The notes under the pieces: generated by a model | Database searches by the model: none | What the model saw: only the letters and a program-made list of their open reading frames with translations | Told to the model about the DNA's origin: nothing | Assembly (NCBI RefSeq): GCF_958979055.1 | Contig: NC_084886.1 | Location: 36,538,154 to 36,602,153 of the forward strand | DNA length: 64,000 nt | Reading direction: 5' to 3' | Origin: Alnus glutinosa | Lineage: Eukaryota; Streptophyta; Magnoliopsida; Fagales; Betulaceae | Translations under genes and position numbers: made by a program | In this document: positions 32,466 to 44,007 of the stretch, piece by piece | Layout of the letters: every line of letters begins with the position of its first letter | Numbering within the stretch: position 1 is the stretch's first letter

Positions 32466-32732
32466 GGTGTTTGGTAAAAAAAATTTGAGTTGGATTTTTT
32501 ATTTTTTTTAGTAATAGTAAGAAGTGATTGATGTGATATAAAGTATAAAAAATTTTTATGGAAAAGTGAAAAAATTTCGTATTATAGTAATTTTTTTTTA
32601 TTTGAATAGTAATAAAAAATTATTGATGTGATATAATAAATGAAAAAAGTTAGAATGTTTTGAAGTTGATTATTTTTAGAAAAAGTGAAAATAAAGGAGG
32701 GGAATAGAGTGTTTGTCACCGAACACCCTCAT
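32466..32732. mobile_element. GTTTGGCAAA-type MITE, copy 2
   Basis: Begins GGGTGTTTGGTAAAA and ends GTTTGTCACCGAACACCC. The interior repeats TGATTGATGTGATATAAAGTA and TTATTGATGTGATATAATAAA, matching copies at 21400 and 58327. Confidence 0.7.
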
Positions 32733-32934
32733 TATGTCAAAAAAATAATATAAAGCAAAAATCAAAACTGGTCCTAAGGTGGGCTACAAATAGCTCTCTT
32801 TAAAAAATTATTTGCCCCACAAAAAATGGTATGCAAAGGGTTACATAAAATATATAATTTTTTTTTTTTTTTTTAATCTAGGATATAATGGAGCCTATAA
32901 ATCCTCCATTATTTAGTTGTGTTTTGTAATTTCC
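32733..32934. other. Spacer
   Basis: A/T-rich, with no recognisable feature. Confidence 0.4.
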
Positions 32935-33425
32935 TCATCCATCTTCATGTTATGCTCACCAAATTAACTCAAAATACACATAATTTCATTAAATTGCTCA
33001 ACAACAGGTCTAACATCAACCATTCTATAATTCATAAATTTAGAGGCAAAAGAACTCCTTACTTGTAGCATCTTCTAAAAGATACTTAGCCTCGAGTGCA
33101 TCCCAAACATCTTTGGTCGTTGGTTTGTTTTGGTACATGTTGAACAGAGAATCCACCATAGCATTGCAGATGTGGCCTTTGCAAATGTAGTCATCCTGCT
33201 CCCACTTTATCCTTGCCCGAGTCTCGGCAATGGTCTCATTTTCATATGGTACAAGTTTGGGAGTTGTAAGCATATGGGTCACCCAGACTCACCCTGAGAC
33301 CAGCAAGAAGAAAGTGTATCTTCTTATGTCATTTCTTGAATGAGGTTCTATCAAACTTTTCGAGTTTGATAAAGTCTGTAGCAAATTCTTTCAAAGATTG
33401 TGGTGCCATTGATGCATGAATAATT
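32935..33425 (-). pseudogene. Ty1/copia gag fragment
   Basis: The minus strand reads, with frameshifts, APQSLKEFATDFIKLEKFDRTSF, then KKIHFLLAGLRVSLGDPY. These are followed by an open stretch of 80 codons with MLTTPKLVPYENE, ARIKWEQDDYICKGHICNAM and KDVWDALEAKYLLEDATSK, and lastly NYRMVDVRPVVEQFNEIM. This order is that of the copia gag polyprotein (UBN2-type domain). Stops and frame changes show it is dead; no protease, integrase or RT follows to the left. Confidence 0.85.
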
Positions 33426-35174
33426 TCTTAAGATTGTTAGAAAAATAATAGAAGCAGAAAATTGAACTTGCACGTGTCTCCACCAGAAATGGTATACAAA
33501 GGACTACAACAAATATTTATTTAGGATACAATGGAGCCCATAAATTATCTTTTGTTTAGTTTTTCACAAATGAAACGAAACCTGAATATTGAAATTTAAA
33601 GTAGATAGGATGTTAGAGAGAAATAAAAGAAGAGAGAATTTTTGGTGTGTAAAAACTAGATTGCAGTAGACTATTTATAGTGTTAAAAATAACAGTTAAT
33701 TATGTCTGTTCATTGACAATTACTAAGTTTCGAAATTAACTATTAATTCAACAGTCACTAACTGCTATTCTAACAGTAATAATCTGCCAACAGTTATAAA
33801 TTGCTAATTCAACAGTAATAAAATACTTTTTTAACAGACACTTAATTATGACTGTTAGATTAAATTATGATCAACGATTATTTAATTATAACCGTTAAAT
33901 CGTAATGGTTAGTAACGATCATTTAATCACAATTGTTAGATCAAAATTAATTTGATCTTACACTTCACTTTACTAATAGTCTAGTAAATCCAACCGTTAG
34001 ATCTACCATATAAGCATCTTATGGTCTGTATCAAATCATTAGCTCTAATGATTGTGTCAAGTGCACCATCAAAGCGATAATAACGCCATATAGCCCACTG
34101 CAACGCACCCGAGCATGCGCTTCCGGTGCTACACTGTACTAGAGTATACACACCAACCCAAGCATTACTTTAAAATAAATGTTTAAGTGGGTTGGGCTTT
34201 TTAAATGCTAATTTGACTTTCTCTTTTTTTAATGGAGGAATCTCTTCATTCAATACTCTTTAATGCCTTCAATTTAAAAACATTTCCAAACCACTATATA
34301 TATTAATTTTGAAAATTCTTTAACACATTATAGGTTCCTAAGAAAACTAGTAGTAACTTCCCTTCAACTTTTTCTCAATTTAAGAAACTAAACCACTTTT
34401 TATTTCCATATCTAAATGCACCCTACAATAGCTTCTCTTACCATTTTCCAATATCATTTAAATATTCTTTAAATTAAATGCTAGTAAAAAGAGAAATGAA
34501 AGAGAAATTATTTAAATATTGTTTCAAATAAATGTTAAAGGAATAAGAAATGAAAAGTTTTTACATTAAAATAATATTAATAGAACAAATTTTGGTTCCC
34601 TAGATCTAGGGTGTAACTTTTGGTTCCCTTAGTGTTTCCTTAGTTTAGGAAATTAACAACAGGGGAATCTGATTCAATGGATTTTTTAGGAGTTTCACTA
34701 TATCCAGGGAAGGAAATGAGATTTAGGGAAGTTGCTGGTAGTGTTCTAAGGGATGAAGTACTACTTAAAGCATCGAATAAGAAATTGATCAGAGTTCACC
34801 TAGTTTCAAAATTCAAAACTAATTTACAAATCCTTATATATGAAATTCCCAACAATATTGATTGGCCAGATTGATTAACTCAGCTGTACGTATTATGTAA
34901 TATGGATCAGCCTCTCAACACAAAGATTTACAAGAAAAATGATGTTATTGTGGATTTCACACTTTTCATGTGACTTTGGCTTCACCAAAAGCAGCTAGCC
35001 TTCACACCTTTTTTGGAGTTTCATTAAAAATGGAATCGAAGGCAATGATGGCTGTAAGATTAAAAGGTTGACTTCTATATGGCTCATATTTCTTGTTTAT
35101 ATTGTCCTTCCAATCATTTTCCCTACTATCAAGCAACACAACCACTTTGATAGACCAAACATGTAAGCATACAC
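33426..35174. other. No gene supported; mostly A/T-rich
   Basis: 33430-33700 may be the leader or LTR side of the copia remnant. 33690-33960 has many short repeats of the type ACAGTTA/AACTGTTA and GATCATTTAATCACAATTGTTAG. An open frame at 34677-34874 has no domain I recognise. Confidence 0.4.
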
Positions 35175-35688
35175 TGTTATGAACCTTAAAGATTTAAGGT
35201 TAATAACTACTGAATATAACTTGAAAACAAAGATAGTTTTGACTCTTAAAGGGGTCAATCCCTCCATCCACTCCAACACGTGGTTAAGAGGAATATTCAA
35301 AGTGATAATCTCGATGATAAAATACCACCAGCAACTGCTGGGTTTAAATACACATAACGCTCATGCCTTCTACTAGCAACTGACTCACTAAGCCACTACT
35401 AACAACATAAAGAACATGGCCCATGACATAACCATGTTTGACCCACTAAGTTATCTAGAAATCGTAACATAGGCATCTCTACATTACACTATCCACACAG
35501 GCCTAGCTGGTAGCCTAGTGTTATCAAGCCCACTCACACACTCCCTTACAATCGGGTCCACTAACCCATTATCTCCACAAGCTCTATTATCTCTCTCGAA
35601 ACTTCTGCATCTTTTTCCATCTCTTCCGCAAAGCTTTCTTTCACAAATCCTGCCTCCTTCCTTGCTTGATCTGATCTTTGACCAAGTG
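35175..35688 (-). repeat. 3' LTR of the Ty3 element
   Basis: Starts TGTTATGAACCTTAAAG on the plus strand and is collinear with 37876-38396. It lacks about 8-12 bp at its inner end, where it is joined directly to RT sequence. Confidence 0.88.
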
Positions 35689-37862
35689 TCCTTCATGAGT
35701 CCGGAAGGCAGTTTTAGGTAAATGATTGGGTTTCATCCTTATTTGATGGTACTCGGATCATCGCCCCATGTAGCTCGTCTAACAACTCATCAATGTTAGG
35801 AATAGGATACTTATCTTTAATTGTGTCATGGTTGAGAGCTCAGTAGCTACACATATACGCCAACTCCCATCCTCCTTCCTTACCAACACTACGGGGGAAG
35901 AATATGGGCTTTGGCTCGGCCTAATAACCCCCGAGGTGAGCATCTCTCCCACTAGCCTTTCAATTTCTTCTTTTTGATAGTAGGAGTAACGATAGGGCCG
36001 GACACAAGTTGGCTTGGCCCCTTCTTGGAGGATGATTTGATGGTCATGGCTTTGGGAAGGGGGAAGCCCTTTTGGTTCCTTGAAGATCCCACTGAACTCT
36101 TCAACCAATTCCTGTATTGCTAGATGCAATATTGTCTTGTGCTTGGTTGGTTTTTCCCCAATCATTTGGAGCCAAATTCCCTTGCAATTGGTTCCATTGG
36201 CCTTTGGTATGGTTACCCCATCATCTAGCATGTTCTTAGATGGAATGAGCCCCTGTAACTGAATTCCCTTTGATGAAGAGTGAATTTCATGGTAAGAGCT
36301 ACAAAATCCCATAGGATAGGACCAAGAGTTCTCAACCAATCGATTCCCAACACCAAGTCACACTCCCCTAAAGTTAGTAGATGAAGTTTTGGTTAAAAGA
36401 ATGACCTTGGAGATAAAATATGACTGTTGGACAGCAACATTGGCAAGGGAGAGTAGCCCCATCGGCTACCATAACTGTCAATTTATCCCCCTTGTGGACT
36501 AATAAGTTGGCCTTCCTTGCTACATTGTGATCCATAAAACTATGGGTGCTCCCGGTGTCAATCAAAACCACCACCACCACTTGAGACCCAATTTTACCCT
36601 CATGGTCTGAGGTGCTGGAGCCCTTGCCAAAGCATGTAAAGAGATGCCTAACAACTCACCTTCCACCACTTCATCATCACTTTCATCCCCCGGAAGTGTC
36701 TCCTTTGCATTTTCCTCAATTCTAGGATGTTCTTCTATTCCCATCCTTTCCAACAAATAGATTTTAGGCCTATTACAGCTGCCCCGATTGATAGCGCTCA
36801 TCACAGAAATAACACAACCCTTTTTCCCTTCGTTCCTGCATTTGGTTAGGGGAGATCCTCCTAACAGGGATATTTGGCCTTCGGGGATAGTTGTTTGAAT
36901 TTTTGTTGGCTGGTTGGGTGGTATGATTATGTTGGGGGTTACGGTTTTCTATGGAAATGGGTGGAGATGCTGTTTTGGAGTAGAAATTAGGGGTTGGAAG
37001 TCTAGAATAAGTGGATTTGTGGGTTTGGTAATTTGAGCTAGACGACCAAATGTTTACCTTTTGGTGTCGATTCCTCCTTTGCACTTCTCTTTCTGCAACT
37101 GGGCAAGCCCAAATGGCACTGATAGGCAGTTAGGTTTTAACATAGTTATCGTGATCCGAATCTCCTCCTTAAGCCCATTTAAGAATGTATGTACATGGAA
37201 TTCCTCATTTAGATCAGAAATTCGGTTGGATAGCACCTCGAATTCAGATTGGTACTCCTCCATGGTGGCTGTTTGGATCAGCTTAGTAAATGCCCCAATG
37301 GGGTCATCATAAGCGGATGGAGCGAACCGTACTTTGAGTGTAACGACAAACTCTTCCCATCCTTCAGTGTGTCCCAACTCCATAAGCCAATTGTACCATA
37401 TGAGAGCCTTCCCTTGCATGTGGAAAGCTGAAATGGGTACCTTTTGGTCCTCCGATGTGTTGCCATAGTTAAAATATTGTTGCGCCTTTTAAATCCAATC
37501 CATGAGATTCGTTCCATCGAACTTTGGAAAATCCAGCTTAAGAGCATGAGCATGAATTCCTCCTTCTGAAAATGGGTTGTTGGAAACCACATTCTCTCTA
37601 CTTGATTCCCTTAAGGGCTGGTTTTTTGATATTTTTAGTTGCTAGTTTTCTGGAGTTTTGGGTGGCTGGTTTTCTGTGGTTTTGGCTGGCTGGTTCTGCT
37701 TGCTGATTTCTACCATGCTAGCAGATAAGTTCTCCAGCTTGTTGAGGATGTCTGTAAACATGGTAGCATGCTGTGTTACGGTGCCTTGGAGAGAAGCCAC
37801 AGCTTTGGCTTGCTGAGCAGCTTGTTGGGCCCTAGTACCTTCCACCATGTCGCAGGAATGCA
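35689..37862 (-). pseudogene. Ty3 gag-pol, deleted and frameshifted
   Basis: In minus-strand order: a coiled-coil N-terminus (GTRAQQAAQQAKAVASLQG, about 37840-37790); capsid-like gag (QGKALIWYNWLMELGHTEGW, KVRFAPSAYDDPIGAFTKL, FLNGLKEEIR, 37420-37150); a zinc knuckle of the CYFCDERY type (about 36820); aspartic protease LIDTGSTHSFMD (about 36555); and RT start LVEEFSGIFKEPKGLPPSQ...RPYRYSYYQKEEIERL, SPVVLVRKEDGSWR, then out of frame [19 protein letters not shown] remnant IRVPSNKDE and KTAFRTHEGH follow, then the 3' LTR at once. Several frame changes are present. It cannot transpose by itself. Confidence 0.88.
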
Positions 37863-37875
37863 GCTTTGATACCAC

Positions 37876-38396
37876 CGCTATGAACCTTAAAGATTTAAGG
37901 ACAATGACTACTGAATATAACTTGAAAACAAAGATAGTTGACTCTTAAAGGGGCCAATCCCACTATTCACTCCAATACGCGGTTAAGAGGAATATTCAAA
38001 GTAATAATCTCGATGATAAAATACCACCAGTAACTGCTAGGTTTAAATACACATAAAGCTCATTCCTTCTACTAGCAACTGACTCACTAACCCACTACTA
38101 ACAACATAAAGAACATGGCCCATGACATAACCACGTTTGACCCACTAAGTTATCTAGAAACCGTAACATAGGTAGCTCTACATTACACTATCCACGTAGG
38201 CCTAGCTGGTAGCATAGTGTTATCAAGCCCACTAAAACACTCCCTTACAATCCGGTCCACTAACCCATTATCTCCACAAGCTCTATTATCTCTCTCAAAG
38301 CTTCTGCATCTTTTTCCATCTCTTTTGCAAAGCTTTCTTCCGCAAATCCTACCTCCTTCCTTGCTTGGTCTGATCTCTGACCTAGTGCCCATAACA
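37876..38396 (-). repeat. 5' LTR of the Ty3 element
   Basis: Collinear with the 3' LTR at about 91% by eye; its outer end CATAACA (38390-38396) is complete. The primer-binding site follows directly at 37874. Confidence 0.88.
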
Positions 38397-38604
38397 TACA
38401 GTTTATCTACTACAAACTTTCAAAGAGCCCAAAAAAAAATAAAAAAAATAAAATAGACTCATGATATATAAGAAGATATATTCACAGTGAATATATCTTC
38501 TGATATATTAATTCACATGAAACACATCATATTACATAGAACTAATTGAATATTACAATTTTATTGCAAATTTATATATATATAAATTATGAGAGAATTT
38601 CATT
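38397..38604. other. Spacer
   Basis: A-rich tract at 38428-38450 and a small hairpin around GATATATAAGAAGATATATTCACAG. No gene. Confidence 0.4.
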
Positions 38605-39075
38605 GATATATTTAGAAGCAAGCTGATTGTTCTGCTATTACAATATCACCAATAAAACTAGAAAATTCCTCCATCCAAACTTGATCATTCGGGTGTTGGA
38701 CTACCATCTTTGCTAGGCTGTGAGCGGCAAACTTTGCTTCTCTTCTAATATGACTTACTTGCCAACTTTGCAAATTATTCTGAAAAATTCTTCTTGAGTC
38801 TTCGGTCAATTAACCTAATTTTCTATAGTTTTTTCTTTTAGTATTAAAGGCATGTACTATTTGTAATGCATCTCCATTCTAACATTAAATGTTGCAATCC
38901 CAGTTCTCAACTAAATAACGCACCCTTTAGTACTGCTAGAGCCTCTGCCATTGTAGGATCCATAATGAAAGGCTTGGAAGAACATATGTTTGCTAATACT
39001 AAACTTTCATGATGTCTAACTATTATGCCAATGCCTATTCTCTTTTTAACTGTCTACTACCACATCCCAATTGAC
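38605..39075 (-). pseudogene. LINE RNase H-like domain fragment
   Basis: The minus strand reads VNWDVVVDS at about 39055, KHMFFQAFHYGSYNGRG and later RRIFQNNLQSWQVSHIRRE, KFAAHSLAKMVVQHPNDQVWMEE. This is the C-terminal RNase H-like (RVT_3) domain found in many plant LINE ORF2 proteins. Stops and frameshifts are frequent in the first half. Confidence 0.82.
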
Positions 39076-39079
39076 TCTT

Positions 39080-39300
39080 AGAGTACTCACAATGGATTAG
39101 CCATTTCCTACTTTTAGCCAAAATAGCTAAGCAAATGCTTAAAAGCCTCTTCCATCCGATTAACCATCCAAAATGCGAAATGCATTTTTCATTGATTTGT
39201 GAATAGCGTCATGCCACACACTGTTCACCGATGCATCCATTTCTTTATTCGTTTCTCTCTCTTCCTCTCATTTTCTCTTTCTCTTTTTGTTTCGTCCACA
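39080..39300. mobile_element. End of a PIF/Harbinger-type element
   Basis: GAGTACTCACAATGGATTAGCCATTT (preceded by TTA) and CCATCCGATTAACCATCC...AATGCATTTTTC match, in inverse orientation, the right part of the element at 21687-22211. The other terminal repeat was not found. Confidence 0.6.
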
Positions 39301-39573
39301 ATGTCACTAATCAAAACTCTAACGAAATTGCAAAGAGAGAGAGAGGACTTCCCAGATGCGGAGGATGTGCATCAAACTTTAGATATATATAAGCAGAACT
39401 TAGAAGTAGAAGCCCTTCAATCTCAAAACCTTTCTCATCCATTCCAAGCCACTAATGATACATACTTGAAGAATTATGCAGGTAAAAGCATGTTTCTCAT
39501 GTTTGCCTTCACCACTCAATGTCGCACCAATTCAGTCCTGTTCTTTGCCATGAGATTTGTGAATGAGTTCTAG
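39301..39573 (+). other. Unassigned open frame next to the PIF-type end
   Basis: ATG at 39301 gives MSLIKTLTKLQREREDFPDA followed by EDVHQTLDIYKQNLEVEAL, hydrophilic and gene-like, up to LKNYAG. There a good splice donor, GCAG|GTAAAAG, occurs at about 39480; the rest of the frame is probably intron. I do not recognise the family. It may be a captured first exon or chance. Confidence 0.3.
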
Positions 39574-40084
39574 CTTTGTTTCCTTTTGAGTAAAATTTGT
39601 AGATCTGGGCTTTTTGTTGTTTAATTTTTTTTTCTTTTTGATTTTCTCGGAAAAAGTTTGGTCTTTTGGGAAATTTGGAAAATTGTACAAAAGCATTTCA
39701 CTATTTTTATCAACAAACGCATCTGTTGTTTGGTTTGTTGTGATGATTAGGTGATTTTGGTGATAAAACAATTACGTAATAATTTTTTTTTAAAAAAAAT
39801 AATAGTAAAACAATTATCTGGTGGCTTTGAAATCAAGGCAGCCATTTGGCTATGACCCTTACCACATGTACTAATAAAGTATTTAACAAAAAAAAAAAAA
39901 AAAGTTTAACTTTGGCCCTGTTTTGGTAATTGGAACTCTTGTTAATGCACAATTGTATTCTACTTGGTGGAGGAGAGCTAAGTGCCTCAACATAAACTAA
40001 CGAGATAAAGGGATAAAGAGTCTCCTTGTTTAATTCCTCTAGTAGGTATAATGTGCCCATAAAGTTGACCATTGATGATAAAGT
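39574..40084. other. No gene seen
   Basis: A/T-rich spacer with T and A tracts at 39785-39800 and 39889-39903. Confidence 0.5.
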
Positions 40085-40560
40085 ATAGTACTAATACATG
40101 TCATAACCAAATGTATTCATCTTGAATCAAAACCAAGCTTTCTCATGATACCCTCCAAAAAAACCTCATTCAACCATGTCATATGCCTTGCTCATGTCAA
40201 GTTTTAGAGCCATATAATCCCCATTTCCCCACATACTAGTATGCACAGGGGCAAAGCTTCATATGCAACTAGTATGTTATGAGTGATGAATCTACCTAGT
40301 ATAAATGCACTTTTGTTTTGTGATATAAGATGTGGTAGCACTAACTTAAGTCTATTAGCTAACACTTTGAAGATAATCTTATAAAGTACATTACACAAAT
40401 TGATTGGTCTAAGCTCCACACTTTGATGGGTTGTTGACTTTTGAAATAAGGGCAATATGAGATGGGGCAGTACGATGCATATGTCTGACTAGTAGGGAAG
40501 TCTATTCTAAAAACATTTTGATAAGAACCCGAGGCTTTTATCACTCAATATTCAAATAAA
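40085..40560 (-). pseudogene. LINE reverse transcriptase fragment
   Basis: The minus strand contains [40 protein letters not shown] and [14 protein letters not shown] in one frame, and in the next [15 protein letters not shown]. These are the RT fingers and palm blocks (RPISLCN...KILANRLK...SAFIPGR...K.DM.KAYD) of plant LINEs. It is frameshifted. With 38605-39075 it may represent one old LINE later split by the PIF-type element. Confidence 0.85.
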
Positions 40561-40863
40561 ATGAATAAATTGATTACTTTGTGGAGATACGTATCTCACA
40601 CATGACCTCACACATTTAATGATGATTTTGAAAAGTATGAGAATGGAAGAAGGACTATCAAAAGGATGCATATCATGTCGCACTTTCAAATATGCCTAAT
40701 TTTAATAGTTTGGAGATCCTGACATTTGCAATATTCTTAAATGAAAGAGATCACAACTTATTTCGGAAAGAAACTATTATATCATTAGGAAAATAAAATT
40801 AGCATGAAAATCAGCATACTACCTAATAATGAGAATATTAAGATAATAATATCACATTATTAC
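40561..40863. other. No gene seen
   Basis: A/T-rich spacer. Confidence 0.5.
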
Positions 40864-41397
40864 TGTAACGATCTAGAAAAAAGCACTAGTTATATCTGTG
40901 TTATCACTCTAAAATGACTAGTCAATTTGAAGCTTTCCTAAAATCTTTTATAAAGCTCATATTTACCTAGTAACTAGGCAATGTGAGAATTAACACTCAT
41001 GACTATTTCTTATAAACCACTCACTCTATGTAAGCTATTTATCTCTTTTCAATATGGGACCCGGGTGATACAAACTCCTCCTCTTAAACCCCTGACGTCC
41101 ACTTCAAGGCCAGGTCATACGATGCTCCAGTACAATATGACTTAACGTTACTATGTGGCTTTGATATTATTTGTAATGACCCAGAAAAAAAAAAAATAAT
41201 AATAATAATCATTAGGCACATCTGCGATATCATCCCAAAAGAACTAGTCGATTTGAAGCTTTCATAGAATCTTTTATAAAGCCTAATTCCACCTAATAAC
41301 TAGGTAATATGAGACTTAGAAATCATGACTATCTCTTATAAATTACTCACTCTATGTAAACTATTTATCTATTCTAATATGAGATCCGGGTATTACA
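40864..41397 (-). mobile_element. TRIM: miniature terminal-repeat retrotransposon
   Basis: Two direct repeats, 40864-41072 and 41172-41397, share TTTTATAAAGC, CTAGTAACTAGGCAATGTGAG-like and CTCACTCTATGTAA blocks. Each is bounded TGTAA...TTACA or its eroded form. They enclose only 99 bp with no coding capacity. Read on the minus strand, the first bases after the 5' repeat contain ATATCAAAGCCAC, resembling the tRNA-iMet primer-binding site (TGGTATCAGAGCC), offset by a few bases. Small size, LTR-like ends and this site fit a TRIM. A solo copy of its LTR is at 53634-53838. Confidence 0.75.
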
Positions 41398-42250
41398 ATT
41401 TTCCAAATTAAATGAAGATTATTTGGTTTCCAAACGAAATTCCAGCTTAGATAATAGGGAGACGTGTTAATGGCAGAAAGCAAAAGTTACCAAGCACGCC
41501 GCAATGGTAGCCGTTTGCTGTTTGTAGTCGTAAAGGCAAAAAATAAAATAAATAAAATAAAAATGGCGCTGATGTGGACATAGATTGTAAGTCTGTGACA
41601 CAGAAAAAGTTAAAAATGAAAATTTTGGTACATCCAAATTGATTTAACATAGAATAATTTAATCACTAAAAAAAAATAAAAAAGAAAAAAGAAAAAAAGA
41701 AAAAAAGAAAAAAGAAGAAGAAGAAAACAGAATAATTTTTGAGGTATAGAAAGAGTTTGAGAAAGCGACAATTAAGTTATGTAGGAAATTTCCTTAATCG
41801 TATTGTAGCGGAAAGGATCAGACGGGTTCACAAAAACTCACGAGAAAGAGAAACCAGTTTAGTCCAAAGACACTTGTGAAAAGACTACACCTAATTAAAG
41901 ATTGTTTCTTTTCTTTTCTTTTCTCCAGAATTAGAATTGCTGCCATTTTTCAAAACTAAATACCACAAATCTAGGGGCTTAAGAAGGGCAGGCGACCACA
42001 GAATTATGAATATCCCCGACATATTTCACCTAATTCTGTTAACTCGTAATAATGAAAAAAGTAATCCTAAACGTCCTTTTTGGATACTCTTTACGTCACA
42101 AGTTTAATGATAATTTTAAAAGTTTAACGTTATTACAGTGGAAACGCATGTCCGTGTTCATACTTGCAAAACATGGCAAAAGAAACAAACCCATTAATGA
42201 CATTACTTTACCATTACTTTTATATGCAAACACACACACACACTCGGCAA
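41398..42250. other. Intergenic DNA upstream of the second inhibitor gene
   Basis: Contains A/G-rich tracts (41668-41735) and no coding signal. A TATATAGG box at 42251-42258 probably belongs to the gene at 42311. Confidence 0.5.
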
Positions 42251-42310
42251 TATATAGGATTGCACAGAAACACCCTCCAACTCTTTCTTCTTTACGGGTC
42301 CAAACATAAA

Positions 42311-42874
42311 ATGAGGAATCCATTCTCTCCAACCTCTATATTTCTTCTTCTTCTTCTTCTTCTTCTTCCTGTTTTTCTACCATTAACTCAATGCTCCAAC
42401 ATTGGGTTGGATGAAAACGAAGACTTGATAGACCAAACATGCAAGCAAACACCACATTATGATCTCTGCCTCTCGTCTTTACAGTCAAACCCTGACAGCT
42501 CCAATGCAGATGTGAAAGGCCTGGCCAAGATCATGGCTGATATTCTTCTGTCAAGTGCGACAGATGCACTGAACTACATGGAGGGGCTAATCAAGCAGGC
42601 CCCAGAACCAGAACTGGAGAGATCCTTGGCTTTTTGTGCAGAATTGTACATCCCAGTGGTGAAGTATACTCTGCCTCAGGCAATAGATGCTTTGACAAAT
42701 GGTCAGTACAAGTTTGCCAGCTATGGAATATCGGATGCTGCAAAGGAGGCCGATGCATGTGAAAAGAAGTTCTCAGGCGGCTCAACCAAGTCGCCGATAT
42801 CTGATAGGAACAGTCTTGTGAAGAGCCTCTCTGAAGTGACTGTAGCCATTCTCAACATACTGATGAAGGGTTAG
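42311..42874 (+). CDS. Invertase/pectin methylesterase inhibitor family protein (C/VIF-like), paralog
   Basis: Single exon, 187 aa from the ATG at 42311. An in-frame ATG further upstream (42164) is rejected because the TATA box (42251) lies after it and the 42311 start gives an ideal signal peptide (MRNPFSPTSIF, then nine Leu, up to about residue 28). Conserved Cys at 44, 53, 109 and 150 lie in LIDQTCKQTPHYDLCLSSL, LAFCAELY and EADACEKKF. Domain layout matches the 165-aa paralog at 28351, with an extra N-terminal acidic stretch LDENED and a KSP insertion near residue 160. Expected role: secreted or vacuolar inhibitor of acid invertase, as for C/VIF proteins, with PMEI activity the alternative. 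Confidence 0.9.
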   Translation: MRNPFSPTSIFLLLLLLLLPVFLPLTQCSNIGLDENEDLIDQTCKQTPHYDLCLSSLQSNPDSSNADVKGLAKIMADILLSSATDALNYMEGLIKQAPEPELERSLAFCAELYIPVVKYTLPQAIDALTNGQYKFASYGISDAAKEADACEKKFSGGSTKSPISDRNSLVKSLSEVTVAILNILMKG

Positions 42875-44007
42875 TTCATTCTTTGTTCCTTTATAGGGCC
42901 GGATCGAATGGCTGAATATCATCCCCTCTGCAATAATTGTTTGGAGCCGAACCTTTCAGATTTCTCATTTCTTGTCTAGATAGATGTATTTGAAGGACCA
43001 GTTTCAACCATGAATTTAGTATCCTTTCCTTGTTGTATTGCCTGTTGTTTTATGGGCTAGATCGATTCATTGTGAGTAATGGGACAAGGGTTACAAGAAC
43101 AAACAAACGAAACGTGGTGGGCTCTACAACAACAAATTCAAACGAAAAAAGCAATACAAAAAAAGAAACATATAGTAAGCAATAGATCCAAAAAGACCTA
43201 AGCCTTTCTAAGAACCACATGAAGCGGTAAACAAGAGCAAAAGGACTCGGTTAAGAGCTTTAAGCGGTAAAGGTAACAACTACAGTAAAGTGGTTGTTGC
43301 AGAGAAAGTACTGCTGAGAACCGAATGGAATTCTTTGATGAGAGATAAACGCCGGCTTCAAAAGTCTTCGCTAAAAATCAAATCACATAAGAGTTAGAAG
43401 ACAGTAACTCAAATTTTCTCACCACTTGGAAAGATAAAGCAAAAGTAAAGTGGAGGAATAGCGTTTTGCAAGATTTCTCTGTTTCAATTCAAATTGAGAA
43501 AACCTATTTTACTTGAAATAAGAATATTCTATTCCTTGACGGGGTGTTTGAGTTGCCATCTCACTAATTTTATATGCGTTAGTGCTTGTGAATTAAACAG
43601 GAACTTACACAACTAATTTTACCCCCCAATAATCTCATCAATTTTTAACCATATAGTAAAATATACGCTTAAAACCAAATTGAACACAAGAATACAATAG
43701 GCTTAGAGCCATATAAAAAACCTCTACATTTAATAAAAAAATAGTAGAGGTTAGAAAGGCTTAGAGCCATATAAAGAGCCTCTATTTTTAATTAAAAATA
43801 GTAGAGGAGGTTAGAACTTAACAAAGTTGCTAACCAAATCCCAGCAGTAGTTATCTGGCCACGTTTCTTGCCTTACATTTTGCATCATCTACAAAACTTG
43901 TACAGTAATTTGAGTTGCCCCCAATTTTAATTTATATACACAATATGGGGGATACATTATCCGAAAGATTCAGATTCACATTCAAAAGGTCACGTATAAA
44001 CAAACAC
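42875..44007. repeat. 3' flank, dispersed repeat and short tandem repeat
   Basis: 43075-43330 holds a member of the GGGTTACAAG family (compare 9690 and 25720). 43708-43828 holds two tandem units of about 65 bp, each with GGCTTAGAGCCATATAAA and a CCTCTA...TAGAGG inverted pair. No gene. Confidence 0.6.

Larger units (their letters stand above)
35175..38396 (-). mobile_element. Ty3/gypsy LTR retrotransposon with internal deletion
   Basis: A 3.2-kb element on the minus strand with two LTRs (37876-38396 is the 5' LTR, 35175-35688 the 3' LTR), a tRNA-iMet-type primer-binding site TGGTATCAAAGC at 37874-37863, gag, protease and the start of RT. LTR ends are TGTTATG and CATAACA; flanks TACAC and TACAG look like a 5-bp TSD with one mismatch. 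The LTRs differ at roughly 40-50 positions by eye (about 9%), so the insertion is old. Most of RT, RNase H and integrase are missing. Confidence 0.9.

Noticed and set aside
34677-34874. 65-codon frame on the plus strand
   Set aside because: No domain, no splice context and A/T-rich surroundings; chance is likely.
42164-42310. N-terminal extension of the second inhibitor
   Set aside because: It spans the TATA box and would bury the signal peptide; the ATG at 42311 is the sensible start.
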